From Brevibacillus centrosporus (GTDB lineage Bacteria; Bacillota; Bacilli; Brevibacillales; Brevibacillaceae), in the NCBI RefSeq assembly GCF_003710815.1, contig NZ_RHHP01000002.1:185605-249604 (forward strand): a stretch of 64,000 nucleotides of DNA, read 5' to 3'. Positions 9,191 through 20,142 of the stretch are shown piece by piece. The notes below the pieces were generated by a model. It had not been told where the DNA came from, did not search any database, and saw only the letters and a list, made by a program, of their open reading frames with translations. A program made the translations under genes and the position numbers. The stretch's first letter is position 1, and the number at the start of each line of letters is the position of its first letter.

Positions 9191-10423
9191 ATGAATCAGT
9201 CTTTGCCGCTCGTCAGTATCATCACGCCTTCGTTCAACCAAGCCAGCTTTATCAAGCAGACCATCGACAGCATTTTGATGCAGGATTATCCCCACATCGA
9301 GCATATCGTAGTAGACGGTGGCTCGAAGGACGGAACGGTCGCTATTTTGCAGCAATACAGTCATTTGGGTGAACGTTTTCGATATGTCTCCGAGCCTGAT
9401 CGCGGTCAGTCTCACGCCATCAACAAGGGGCTGAAAATGGCACGCGGCGAAATTATCGGCTGGCTCAATTCAGATGATACGTACTTTCCCGGGGCCGTCA
9501 CAAAAGCCGTAACAGCGCTCCTCGCTCATCCCGATTGGGGCGTCGTATACGGGAAGGGGATGCACATCGACGAGAACAATAAAATGAAATATCCCTATGT
9601 ATGGATGGAATTCGATCGAAAAAAGCTGTTTCATCTCAACCTCATCTGCCAGCCCACAGCCTTTCTCAGGAAGCGCGCATTTGAAAGTGTAGGCGGAGTA
9701 GACGAGGAACATGATTGGTGCATGGATTACGATTTATGGAACCGGATCTCACTGCATTATCCGATCGGATGGGTGCCGGAATTTTTGGCCAACTCCCGGT
9801 TGTATGCCGCCTGCAAAACCATTGTCAATGAGCTGGAACCGGGTTTTTCCGAAATTTTAAAAACAAGTGTCAAGCATTTCGGAACGGTCTCAAATGAATG
9901 GCTCTACCACTACACCACTCATCACTACCATAAAGGGGCTCACTGGTTCTTAAGTAAGCTCAAGCACTACCATGCCTTTGGCAAAGGCCCGCAGCTGGTC
10001 ACTTCCAATCGCTATGCGGACCGATGGGCTCCACAGCACCTGCGTCTGTCGATACAGATTCCTCCCATTCTGCCAATGCAGGTACTGGTTATGAAAGGAC
10101 GCAGCACCATGGTGGAGCTTCCCTTGCATTTTCACGTCATGGTAAATGGCGCCCTCGTACACAACTTCACAGTGACACAGCCCCTTTTCGACGTCGCGAT
10201 TCCCCTTCATTCCCGCGGTCCCAGCTGTAATGTGAGCATTATTTGCAACCGCCAGACACTGCTCTCCCAACCGGACGGAAGCTCTCGATCGGTCAGCTAT
10301 CACGCCTTGGAGATCCTCCCTCTCTCCGCAGAAGAATACGCCTTTTACCAGGAATTCACCAAAGGGCCTGCCCACATTCAGAACTGGGTCAATAATCGCA
10401 AACCAACCCCCTTACACTACTGA
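9191..10423 (+). CDS. Family 2 glycosyltransferase with an extra C-terminal domain, paralog A
   Basis: The N-terminal 230 residues form a GT-A domain: PLVSIITPSFNQ, the VDGGSKDGT and LNSDDTYFPG (DxD) motifs and a CMDYDLW segment. A second domain of about 150 residues (from KGPQLVTSNRYADRWAP to the end) is shared with the paralog at 21170 but is not a standard GT2 partner. It is predicted to be beta-rich, with an ILPLSAEEYAFY end. ATG 9191 is chosen because GGGAGGTG sits ten bases upstream; TTG 9182 and 9185 are alternatives. It follows the RMD-like gene directly, at the stop codon. The acceptor is unknown. Confidence 0.85.
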   Translation: MNQSLPLVSIITPSFNQASFIKQTIDSILMQDYPHIEHIVVDGGSKDGTVAILQQYSHLGERFRYVSEPDRGQSHAINKGLKMARGEIIGWLNSDDTYFPGAVTKAVTALLAHPDWGVVYGKGMHIDENNKMKYPYVWMEFDRKKLFHLNLICQPTAFLRKRAFESVGGVDEEHDWCMDYDLWNRISLHYPIGWVPEFLANSRLYAACKTIVNELEPGFSEILKTSVKHFGTVSNEWLYHYTTHHYHKGAHWFLSKLKHYHAFGKGPQLVTSNRYADRWAPQHLRLSIQIPPILPMQVLVMKGRSTMVELPLHFHVMVNGALVHNFTVTQPLFDVAIPLHSRGPSCNVSIICNRQTLLSQPDGSSRSVSYHALEILPLSAEEYAFYQEFTKGPAHIQNWVNNRKPTPLHY

Positions 10424-12510
<2,087 letters not shown>

Positions 12511-12533
12511 ACGTTGAAAGGAGGGGATCTGCC

Positions 12534-13973
12534 ATGTCACGGATGAAAGAAATTGTGCAAGCGTGGAGATCAGAGATGAAGATACCTTACGCACTGACTG
12601 AACAGGAGACTTGGGACTTCTGGATGCACGAGATGCCCACCGTGCAGTTGAAGGTATCCACGATTCAGTTTTACGCCAAAGGCTACAACATCCACAGTTT
12701 TATCGAAACGGGGACATTCAAGGGAGACATGGTCGAGTGGATGAAGCACAATTTTCACAAGATTACATCGGTTGAGCTGGACCCGCAGCTGTATCAGGCT
12801 GCAAAAAACCGCTTTGTCGCCGATCCCCACATCACCATTCTTCATGGGGACAGCGCCCGTGTATTGCCGAGTATTTTGGAATCCGTTACGGAGCCATGCC
12901 TGTTTTGGCTAGACGGGCACTACATTCCGCTGTCTCTGGAGTCAGCACGAGGAGACGTCGATACCCCCATCCTCCAAGAGCTAGAAGCCATCCTGCAGCA
13001 TACTGTCGACAATCATGTCATCCTCATCGATGATGCCCGTTGCTTTATCGGTCCGAATTCCTTACTGAAGGATTATCCGACCATTGCGCAGCTGGAGGAA
13101 TTTGTTCACCAGCTGCGGCCCGACATGTCGTTTTTCGTTCAAAACGATATCATCCGCATTTGCAAACCTGTAGAAGGAGCGACAAGCTCGTTGAAAAAAG
13201 TAGAATTCCTCCTGCCATTTGATGAAAAGTCTTTTACCGTGTATGGAAGTGAATCAGATGAAAGTGTCCTTCACTTTATTGGGACGGAAAAGGGCTACTA
13301 TGAGCACTATGTGATTTCTCCCCTGAAAAACGTCATCCAGCCTGATTTCATATGCCTGGACATCGGCGCCAACATCGGGACCATCTCACTCGCCTTCAGT
13401 TACTTGGCGAACCAAGGCAAAGTGTACGCCTTTGAGCCATCTCACATCAATTATCCCTATTTGGTGAAGAACATCGCGGAGAATCAAGTCAAAAACATCG
13501 AGCCTCTTCACCTTGGGGTATTCGACCGGAATGGAACCATCCACTTTCACGAGGAATCCCGTGGAGGAGGCTGGTCCTTTATTCCCCCAGATGAAAAAGT
13601 GGCTGCGCAATCCAACCAGAAAGTCAATTGCGTGCGCCTGGATGACTGGGTGGATCAAAACCTAATTCCGCGTGTAGACCTGATCAAGCTTGATGTGGAG
13701 GGGTCGGAATATACCGTCCTAGAAAGCGGATTGAACACGATCCGAAAATGGAACCCCGATCTGATTATCGAGTTTAACCTGGATAGCATTCGGGAAAATT
13801 TCAACCGGCATCCGCTCGTACTGTACGTCCTCTTGGAAAAACTGTTTTCTCACATCTACATTTTGAAGAGAGACGACACGGTCGTGAAAATCAACAACTA
13901 CAATCAGCTGCTCGATGAAATGAAGCCTTTCCACACCGATTTGTTTTGCACAAACAAAACCTTCCTCGTTTGA
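12534..13973 (+). CDS. Fusion of two SAM methyltransferase domains, C-terminal one FkbM type
   Basis: In this 479-aa protein, residues about 55-215 form a class I methyltransferase fold with FIETGTFKGDMVEW, SVELDP, LHGDSARVLP and FWLDGHY. Residues about 270-460 form an FkbM domain with CLDIGANIGTISLAF, YAFEPSHINYPYL, DLIKLDVEGSEY and IIEFNLD. Both SAM loops look intact. Start ATG 12534 has AAAGGAGGGG upstream. It is the last gene of the 8205 operon. Two methylations on one glycan or on adjacent residues are a reasonable inference; acceptors are unknown. Confidence 0.82.
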   Translation: MSRMKEIVQAWRSEMKIPYALTEQETWDFWMHEMPTVQLKVSTIQFYAKGYNIHSFIETGTFKGDMVEWMKHNFHKITSVELDPQLYQAAKNRFVADPHITILHGDSARVLPSILESVTEPCLFWLDGHYIPLSLESARGDVDTPILQELEAILQHTVDNHVILIDDARCFIGPNSLLKDYPTIAQLEEFVHQLRPDMSFFVQNDIIRICKPVEGATSSLKKVEFLLPFDEKSFTVYGSESDESVLHFIGTEKGYYEHYVISPLKNVIQPDFICLDIGANIGTISLAFSYLANQGKVYAFEPSHINYPYLVKNIAENQVKNIEPLHLGVFDRNGTIHFHEESRGGGWSFIPPDEKVAAQSNQKVNCVRLDDWVDQNLIPRVDLIKLDVEGSEYTVLESGLNTIRKWNPDLIIEFNLDSIRENFNRHPLVLYVLLEKLFSHIYILKRDDTVVKINNYNQLLDEMKPFHTDLFCTNKTFLV

Positions 13974-13994
13974 TGTCGCTTGCACCTTTGATCC

Positions 13995-14023
13995 AGCATG
14001 GCTCCCTTACAGCCATGCTTTTT
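13995..14023 (+). terminator. Terminator of the 8205-13973 operon
   Basis: AGCATGGCT and AGCCATGCT form a perfect nine-pair stem with a seven-base loop followed by a T tract. Confidence 0.9.
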
Positions 14024-14048
14024 GGTGTTCAAAAATGCTCTCCGAAAT

Positions 14049-14084
14049 GAAAAGCCGGCGAAGAGTGTCCTCTTCTACCGGCTT
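14049..14084 (-). terminator. Terminator of the manC-rfbGF operon
   Basis: AGCCGG/CCGGCT plus AGAG/CTCT arms form an interrupted stem that, read on the minus strand, ends in TTTTC. It overlaps the end of the reductase gene at 14075. Confidence 0.55.
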
Positions 14085-14971
14085 ATATCCCGTTTGATCA
14101 TGTTACGGATCCCGTCTGTGAGCGTTGTGTGTGGGGACCAGCCCAGCTGCTCCAGCGGAAGCGTATTTGCTTGTGACAGCATGATTTCATGCGTGGCATA
14201 AGGGAGCGCACCGAAGCGCAGTATTGTTTTGGATGCAGTCAGACTGTGAACCAGCCGAACGAAATCACGAACGGAAGTCGCCACACCGGTTCCGACCTCA
14301 TACTCCAGAAACGGCACCTCAGAATCTCCCGCACGGCTCAGGACCGTTAGAAATGCCGACACCACATCATCAATATAAATGAAATCACGCTTTTGCTCGC
14401 CAAGCGTCAGTGCAAGCTCGCCTTCCTGCTGAAGACAACTGCGAATGACAAACGGAACAAATTTGTTTGCGCTGTCCATAGGCCCATACACATGCTCCAA
14501 ACGCAGGCTGCGAAATCGGAGGGTTGGCGAGGAGCTTGCCAGCAGGCTTCCCCACTCGAGAAACTGCCTCTTGGTGAGATTGTAGCCAGACAGATGGGAG
14601 GAGAGCACAGATGGCACCCTTGAGAAGGTATCCGTATTGAGAAAAAAGGGAACACCGCGCCGGATGGCAAACTCGAGCAGCTGCAAGGGAAAGGTGACGT
14701 TTGATTGCACCAGCTCCACCAAGCTCTCACCCTGACGGCCATAGCTTGTTGCTGCATGGATGATAGCCTCTATCCTCCCGCACGCTTCGAGCTGCTCCAC
14801 CCAGTCTGCGTGGTCCACATCAAAGGCGCACAGCTGCGGCAAAATATCGGAAATCCGCGTGCAATCTGAGTAGCTTCTCTTCAGGATCGCAACTTTGTGA
14901 CCGTCCCCGAGGAGCCCCCTGGCAAGATGACTCCCCAAGAAACCGGTCGCCCCCGTCATGAGCACGAACAT
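14075..14971 (-). CDS. NAD-dependent nucleotide-sugar reductase/epimerase, probably acting on a CDP-sugar
   Basis: This 298-aa SDR has MTGATGFLGSHL, HAATSYG, the catalytic pair YNLTK, LEHVYGP and IDDVVSAF. It resembles CDP-abequose/CDP-6-deoxyhexose reductases. It is the final gene of the manC, rfbG, rfbF, fkbM operon, so it probably reduces the CDP-4-keto-6-deoxyglucose made by RfbG. No RfbH-type C3 dehydrase is present, which argues for a 6-deoxyhexose rather than a 3,6-dideoxyhexose. The last step is inferred from position and family. Confidence 0.75.
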   Translation of the reverse strand: MFVLMTGATGFLGSHLARGLLGDGHKVAILKRSYSDCTRISDILPQLCAFDVDHADWVEQLEACGRIEAIIHAATSYGRQGESLVELVQSNVTFPLQLLEFAIRRGVPFFLNTDTFSRVPSVLSSHLSGYNLTKRQFLEWGSLLASSSPTLRFRSLRLEHVYGPMDSANKFVPFVIRSCLQQEGELALTLGEQKRDFIYIDDVVSAFLTVLSRAGDSEVPFLEYEVGTGVATSVRDFVRLVHSLTASKTILRFGALPYATHEIMLSQANTLPLEQLGWSPHTTLTDGIRNMIKRDISR

Positions 14972-14975
14972 GTCT

Positions 14976-15563
14976 TTACACCCAGTTTAGATCAATGTTA
15001 TGAATCTGCTGCTCTGCCATAAGCTTTCGAAAATTGGCTGCGATCGGCCTTAGATGCTCAATCAGCCATTCGTGATTTTCCACGACGATTTTCTCGATCC
15101 GTTTGTGCTGGCCTTTGGCTACCATCTTCTCCAGCAATTCAAATTCGGCACCTTCAATATCGATTTTGACCAGCTTGATCTCGCGATTCAAGCTGTCGAT
15201 AAATTGGGTCAGGTCAATGATTTCTGCAACAACGAACTGGCTTGTGTCGGTGACGGGATGCTGTGCCAGGATGGAAGATGCATAGGCAGACCCCACTGGA
15301 TCCAGCTGATAATGCTGGTGCAAATACAAGCGCAGCTGGTAATTCTCATGCCACACGCCCTTGTTGATGCATATGACATTGGGATAGCCCTTGAATCGAT
15401 TCCAAAGGGCCTGGTACACAAACGGATTGGGTTCAAAGGCAAAGACGAACGCGCCTTTATCCGCCAGCCGCTGCGTCACTTCCCCCACGTTTGCCCCACA
15501 GTCAATGGCGATATCTCCTGGACGGATGGAAGCAAACAATTCCTCGCTGTTTTCATTCAACAC
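14976..15563 (-). CDS. FkbM family methyltransferase
   Basis: This compact 195-aa methyltransferase has AIDCGANVGEVTQRL (SAM loop), FAFEPNPFVYQAL and KLVKIDIEGAEFELL, the diagnostic FkbM triplet. The start is GTG 15563, with GAGGGGG ten bases upstream. It lies between rfbF and the CDP-sugar reductase, so it may methylate the CDP-derived sugar. The C-terminal VENHEWLIEHL segment replaces the longer tail of typical family members. Confidence 0.8.
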   Translation of the reverse strand: MLNENSEELFASIRPGDIAIDCGANVGEVTQRLADKGAFVFAFEPNPFVYQALWNRFKGYPNVICINKGVWHENYQLRLYLHQHYQLDPVGSAYASSILAQHPVTDTSQFVVAEIIDLTQFIDSLNREIKLVKIDIEGAEFELLEKMVAKGQHKRIEKIVVENHEWLIEHLRPIAANFRKLMAEQQIHNIDLNWV

Positions 15564-15596
15564 TGCTGCGCTACCCCCTCGTTGGTCCCGTCTACT

Positions 15597-16373
15597 TTAC
15601 GGTTCGTGACTCCATTCAGCCTTGCCTGATCTCCACAGCTCTTCCAAGTAATTTTTGTCCCGCAGCGTGTCCATCGGATGCCAGAAGCCGGTATGCTTGT
15701 AGGCCATCAGCTGTGACGTGCGCGCAAGGGCTTCCAGCGGCTCTTTCTCCAAAACGGTGTCGTTACCTGAAATGTAATCAAACACGCCGGGCTCCATCAC
15801 AAAGAAGCCGGCATTGATCCAGCCTCCATCCCCTTTTGGCTTTTCGCGAAAGCCCGAGACCGCACCATTCTCCGTCAGATCAAGCGCCCCAAACCTTCCT
15901 GGAGGCTGCGTCGAGGTGATCGTCGCCAGCTTTTTATGCGCTCGGTGGAACTCAACCAGTTTCGCGATATCTACGTTGGAGACTCCATCCCCGTAAGTGA
16001 GCATGAACGGCTCGTTCCCGATATACTTTTGGATTTGTTTGACCCTGCCTCCTGTTGCCGTATCCTTCCCCGTATCGATCAAGGTCACTTTCCACGGATC
16101 CGTCTTGTGCTGGTGATAGTGAACCTGGTTGTCATTGCGAAAATCGAATGTCACATCGGAGTGATGCAGAAAGTAATGGGCAAAGTACTCTTTAATCATG
16201 TACCCTTTGTACCCGAGGCAAATAATGAAGTCATTGTAGCCGTACCGCGAGTAGTGGGACATGATGTGACAAATGATCGGCATCTCTCCGATCTCGATCA
16301 GGGGTTTAGGCCTGATGTGCGTTTCCTCTCCGATTCTCGTGCCATACCCTCCAGCAAGTATGACTACCTTCAT
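15597..16373 (-). CDS. rfbF: Glucose-1-phosphate cytidylyltransferase
   Basis: This 258-aa nucleotidyltransferase makes CDP-D-glucose from CTP and glucose-1-phosphate. It starts KVVILAGGYGTRIGEETHIR and contains PKPLIEIG, YGDGVSNVD (metal-binding Asp) and FREKPKGDGGWINAGFFV, all standard for RfbF. Length matches the family. Its start overlaps the rfbG stop by four bases. It supplies the CDP branch of the cluster. Confidence 0.93.
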   Translation of the reverse strand: MKVVILAGGYGTRIGEETHIRPKPLIEIGEMPIICHIMSHYSRYGYNDFIICLGYKGYMIKEYFAHYFLHHSDVTFDFRNDNQVHYHQHKTDPWKVTLIDTGKDTATGGRVKQIQKYIGNEPFMLTYGDGVSNVDIAKLVEFHRAHKKLATITSTQPPGRFGALDLTENGAVSGFREKPKGDGGWINAGFFVMEPGVFDYISGNDTVLEKEPLEALARTSQLMAYKHTGFWHPMDTLRDKNYLEELWRSGKAEWSHEP

Positions 16374-17503
16374 TCAGCTTTTCCCCCCTTCCTTGAACTT
16401 TTTGGCTGCTCGGTTTCCCCTTGCATGAACTGTTCAATCTGGGAGAGACAAACCGCCCGCATATCTTCTCCGCGCAGGTATGCCTGATTCCATTCCACGA
16501 TTTTGTCCAGCGCCTGTTCGAGTGACCACAGCGGCTTCCACCCCAGCAGGCTTTTCGCTAGCGAGCAATCAAGCTTCAAATAATGGGCTTCATGCCAAGT
16601 AGTGTCCGTGGCCCGCTCGTAGCCGGGATTTTCTCCCCAGCTTGCCAGCAGCTTTTCAACCATCCACTCAACCGGCTTGGCATCGCCATCCTCAGGGCCG
16701 AAGTTCCAGCTCTGCGCGAAGGAAACGCCTTCCTTCCACATGCTTTGGGCAAGCATCAGGTACCCTCTCAGCGGCTCCAGCACATGCTGCCAGGGGCGGA
16801 CTGCACCGGGGTTGCGGATCTTGATTTTCCGCCCTTCTCCGATCGCCCGAATACAATCAGGAATTAGCCGGTCCTGTGCCCAATCCCCGCCTCCGATGAC
16901 ATTTCCCGCACGAGCTGATGCGAGTGCCACCCCGTGATTTGCGTAAGTGGCGGCAGAAAAAAAAGAATGACGGTAGCTCATCGTCACCAATTCGCTGCAC
17001 GCTTTGCTATTCGAATAGGGGTCGTAGCCTCCGAGGCGGTCAATCTCCCGGTACCCCCAGTTCCACTCTTTGTTCTCATAGCATTTATCCGTCGTTACAT
17101 TAATCACGGCCCGTATGGGAATGCCGCTGTCGACTGCTTGGCGCACTGCCTCCAGAACGTGAACGGTTCCCAGTACGTTGACTGCATACGTTTCTACCGG
17201 AGAAAGGTAGGAAAATCGCACAAGTGGCTGAGCCGCCATGTGGATGACGATATCCGGCCTCGCCAGGAAGAGAGCTTCCTGTACCTGTTCCTTTGAGCGT
17301 ACATCGCCGATGATGGAATGCACGAGCTTGTCGATACCGGTAGACTCAAACAGATTGGGCGTCGTTGGAGGCGCCAATGAAAATCCGGTTACATTCGCTC
17401 CCAGCTCGTGAAGCCACAAGCAGAGCCAGGAGCCTTTAAACCCCGTGTGCCCTGTGATCAACACCCTTTTGTTTCTCCAAAAGCCCTTGTCAATCATGAG
17501 CAT
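16370..17503 (-). CDS. rfbG: CDP-glucose 4,6-dehydratase
   Basis: This 377-aa SDR converts CDP-glucose to CDP-4-keto-6-deoxyglucose. Signatures are TGHTGFKGSWL, HMAAQPLVRFSY, VTTDKCYEN and YDPYSNSKACSE (Tyr-x3-Lys). An upstream open frame to 17584 lies inside manC and is not conserved-looking, so ATG 17503 (or 17497) is chosen. No good ribosome-binding site is visible and the start overlaps the manC stop by 14 bases, suggesting coupled translation. Confidence 0.92.
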   Translation of the reverse strand: MLMIDKGFWRNKRVLITGHTGFKGSWLCLWLHELGANVTGFSLAPPTTPNLFESTGIDKLVHSIIGDVRSKEQVQEALFLARPDIVIHMAAQPLVRFSYLSPVETYAVNVLGTVHVLEAVRQAVDSGIPIRAVINVTTDKCYENKEWNWGYREIDRLGGYDPYSNSKACSELVTMSYRHSFFSAATYANHGVALASARAGNVIGGGDWAQDRLIPDCIRAIGEGRKIKIRNPGAVRPWQHVLEPLRGYLMLAQSMWKEGVSFAQSWNFGPEDGDAKPVEWMVEKLLASWGENPGYERATDTTWHEAHYLKLDCSLAKSLLGWKPLWSLEQALDKIVEWNQAYLRGEDMRAVCLSQIEQFMQGETEQPKSSRKGGKAE

Positions 17504-18899
17504 CACGTTTCGTTTGGCAAGGTTTGGCAATCTGATCCGTGATTTCCTCCCAAGACATCCCCAACCGGACGATATCTTCCTCAATGAGCTGGCTTCCCAT
17601 CTGCACTTCGATGAACTCCAAATCTTTCAGCGCCCGGATGGAGTGCTTGGCCCCCACGGGTATTTCCAAAACATCGCCAGGACCGACGTGCCGAAGCTGA
17701 TCATCGAGAATAAACTCGCCCTCTCCAGTGACGACCATCCATACCTCGCTGCGCTTGTTGTGGTATTGGTAGCTCAGATTTTTCCCCGCGTGGATGTGCA
17801 GCCGTTTCGTGAGCACCTCTCCCTTTTCTTCCGTTTTTTGGAAATGAAGAACATGATACCAGCCCCATCGCTTTTCTTCGTACATCGGCCTGTGATTCCA
17901 GTCCGTGGCGATATCTTTGACCAAGTGACTTTTCTCTTTTGCGGCTACTAGTATCCCGTCCGGACTGGCTGCGACGACTGTGTTCGCAAGTCCGATCGCT
18001 ACGACGGGTATGTCCAGCTCACTTAATACATGAGTGTTGGAGCTGCTTTCAATCAGATGCACCCGCCCGACCGATTCCACGTTCATCTCTTCGGTCAGCG
18101 TGTTCCAGGTGCCCAGGTCCTTCCAATCTCCGTAATAGGGGACGACGACTACCTTTTCTGCTCTTTCTACGATCTCGTAATCAAAACTGATTTTCGGCAG
18201 CTGTCCGTATTGCTGCACGAGCGTGTGATAATCCGTTGGCCACTTTTTGCTAGCAAGCTCCCGAATCAGATAGCCTAGCCGGAAAGCAAATACCCCGCAA
18301 TTCCACAATGCCCCCCTTGCGAGTAACGCTTTTGCCTGTTCTGTTGCCGGTTTTTCTTTGAAAGACTGCACCTCGTAATAGAGCAGACTGTCTTTGCTCT
18401 CTTCCTTGATGTTGCGAGGGACAATATAGCCGTATTTGGTAGAAGGGTAGGTAGGCGTCACTCCGATTAGAGCCAGATCTGCTTCTGATAGGCGTAGGAC
18501 CGACTCCAGCTCCTTCATTTTTTCCATGAAGGGCAGCTCTACGTACGCATCCACCGGCATGATGGTAACTACCTCTTCCAGTCCGACACCTTCGCACGTA
18601 TGCAAATAGGATGCAGCCAAAGCAATGGCAGGGAACGTATCGCGCTTCTGTGGCTCGATGATCAGCGGGACTTCTTCTCCAAGCTGGCTGTGAATCAAAT
18701 CGATATGCGCGCTTCCAGAGGAAATGTACACCGGCTGCTGCCAATTTGTTTCTGCCAGCTGCCTCCAGACGCGCTGGACCATGGCTTCTTGTTCCCCCAA
18801 GGGATTGTGGAGCACTTTTAGAAACTGTTTGGATCTGACATCATTGGAGAGCGGCCACAGTCTTTTTCCTGAACCACCCGATAGCAATATCAGTTTCAC
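17490..18899 (-). CDS. manC: Mannose-1-phosphate guanylyltransferase, bifunctional-length
   Basis: This 469-aa enzyme makes GDP-mannose, the entry point of the GDP-deoxyhexose branch. The N-terminal pyrophosphorylase domain has LSGGSGKRLWPLS, KQFLKV and SFKEKP. The C-terminal cupin of about 120 residues, with KRLHIHAGKNLSYQYHNKRSEVW and GPGDVLEIPVGAKHSIRA, is the type II phosphomannose isomerase part. It heads the minus-strand operon that continues with rfbG, rfbF, fkbM and a reductase, so GDP- and CDP-sugar supply are transcriptionally linked. Its CATATGATG box is at 18937-18945. Confidence 0.93.
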   Translation of the reverse strand: MKLILLSGGSGKRLWPLSNDVRSKQFLKVLHNPLGEQEAMVQRVWRQLAETNWQQPVYISSGSAHIDLIHSQLGEEVPLIIEPQKRDTFPAIALAASYLHTCEGVGLEEVVTIMPVDAYVELPFMEKMKELESVLRLSEADLALIGVTPTYPSTKYGYIVPRNIKEESKDSLLYYEVQSFKEKPATEQAKALLARGALWNCGVFAFRLGYLIRELASKKWPTDYHTLVQQYGQLPKISFDYEIVERAEKVVVVPYYGDWKDLGTWNTLTEEMNVESVGRVHLIESSSNTHVLSELDIPVVAIGLANTVVAASPDGILVAAKEKSHLVKDIATDWNHRPMYEEKRWGWYHVLHFQKTEEKGEVLTKRLHIHAGKNLSYQYHNKRSEVWMVVTGEGEFILDDQLRHVGPGDVLEIPVGAKHSIRALKDLEFIEVQMGSQLIEEDIVRLGMSWEEITDQIAKPCQTKRDAHD

Positions 18900-18936
18900 T
18901 CAGGCCACCTCAGTCCATTAATCTCGTTGCTTGACT

Positions 18937-18945
18937 CATCATATG
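18937..18945 (-). promoter_or_regulatory. Sigma-K/E-like -10 box CATATGATG
   Basis: It matches CATANNNTG on the minus strand, 37 bp before the manC start. Confidence 0.45.
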
Positions 18946-19058
18946 CGTATCGTGAAATGGATGCTCTACTGTCCCATGAAAATGGTCGATTCACTAGGGT
19001 AGGGAAGATAGCTGCCCACAGCAAAAAGCCCGGCGCAAACAGCACCAGGCTCCTTTCC

Positions 19059-19910
19059 CTATGCGTGTACGGGCTGCCATTTCGCCCTCTGATAATCAAA
19101 GTAAAAGGAACCTGCCTGCGCGAGGGCGGGAGAGTAAAAGAATTTCATATAATGCTTCATGATCGTCCCCTGAAAATGCAAGGTATAGAGCTTGTGATCA
19201 CGCATTGACTGGCTGTCTTTGCAATAGAGGGCGCCATTTTTCAAATAGACTTTCTTTTTCCCGTCCAGACTCTCCGTCAAATACGACTGCTGTATGTTTC
19301 CGTCAAAGAAGGCGTCGGGAAACAGACCGTGCGTCAATCGATATCCCGCAAATTGCCTCAGATACATCACACTCAGCACCATGTCTGTGATCAGGGGCAT
19401 GCCGTCCCTGACGTGATCCTTGCTTCTATGGGCAAACGAGACCACTTGCCCAAACAGTCCCAAGTCTTCGAAGTGGCTTGTGACAAAAGCGCAAAACCGA
19501 TCGAGCCGCTGTATATCAACGAAATTGGTCCAGACAAATTCCATAAAAAACGATTCAAATTGGGGTTGATTTACGTCCGTGTACAGCATCACATCGGAAT
19601 CAAGATAGCAGCATTTCTGGATATTGTGACTCTTCATGAAATCGCGCAAAATAAACCATCTTTGAAAACAAAACAGATTGTATTCAAAGGGCATGTAATG
19701 AATATGCTTGTATACTTTCGCAAAATGCGCAGCGGTCTCCATGTAATCGTCCATCCTCACATGGATGACCCCATTTTGTGCGAACTGCTGATTCAACGGC
19801 TTTCCCAGCAAAAAAATGGGTGAGTTTGGATTGCTCCATTTTGCCTGCGCCAGAGCATAGGCAAGATACTCGTCATCCCCCCGATGGATGAAAACAATGG
19901 GTAAAGACAT
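19059..19910 (-). CDS. GT-A-like protein, paralog 3 of 3
   Basis: This 283-aa protein is closest to the one at 7230: it shares PIVFIHRGDDEYL, NLFCFQRWFILRDFMK, CCYLDSDVMLY (candidate DxD), LDGKKKVYLKNGALY and TLHFQGTI. It has no signal peptide or transmembrane segment. It begins with ATG and is the only gene of its unit, with a CATAGAGTA box at 19949-19957. The motif layout supports a glycosyltransferase, but the sugar is not predictable. Confidence 0.75.
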   Translation of the reverse strand: MSLPIVFIHRGDDEYLAYALAQAKWSNPNSPIFLLGKPLNQQFAQNGVIHVRMDDYMETAAHFAKVYKHIHYMPFEYNLFCFQRWFILRDFMKSHNIQKCCYLDSDVMLYTDVNQPQFESFFMEFVWTNFVDIQRLDRFCAFVTSHFEDLGLFGQVVSFAHRSKDHVRDGMPLITDMVLSVMYLRQFAGYRLTHGLFPDAFFDGNIQQSYLTESLDGKKKVYLKNGALYCKDSQSMRDHKLYTLHFQGTIMKHYMKFFYSPALAQAGSFYFDYQRAKWQPVHA

Positions 19911-19948
19911 TTGATTACGCCTCCTGCCTCTCTCCTAATTCCCTGCAT

Positions 19949-19957
19949 TACTCTATG
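19949..19957 (-). promoter_or_regulatory. Sigma-K/E-like -10 box CATAGAGTA
   Basis: An exact CATANNNTA match on the minus strand, 38 bp before the start at 19910. It is divergent from the box at 20075. Confidence 0.5.
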
Positions 19958-20074
19958 TCTTTTGCAAGCAAGGAGAACCGGACAATTGCCAGCATGCAGA
20001 AGAGGTTTTCTCGCATTTACATAAATGGGGACAAAAATAATATTTCTATCCCGTTTCCATGAAAACACCTTGTA

Positions 20075-20083
20075 CATATGGTA
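20075..20083 (+). promoter_or_regulatory. Sigma-K/E-like -10 box CATATGGTA
   Basis: An exact CATANNNTA match, 59 bp before the TTG start at 20143. Confidence 0.5.
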
Positions 20084-20142
20084 TAGAGCAACAAATTCAC
20101 AGCAATACCAGCATGGCCGAAAATAAAGGAGGAAGCAGGAAA

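Noticed and set aside
14075..16373. Pathway to a CDP-3,6-dideoxyhexose such as abequose
   Set aside because: The C3 dehydrase (RfbH type) and its reductase are absent from the operon, so only a CDP-6-deoxyhexose can be supported.
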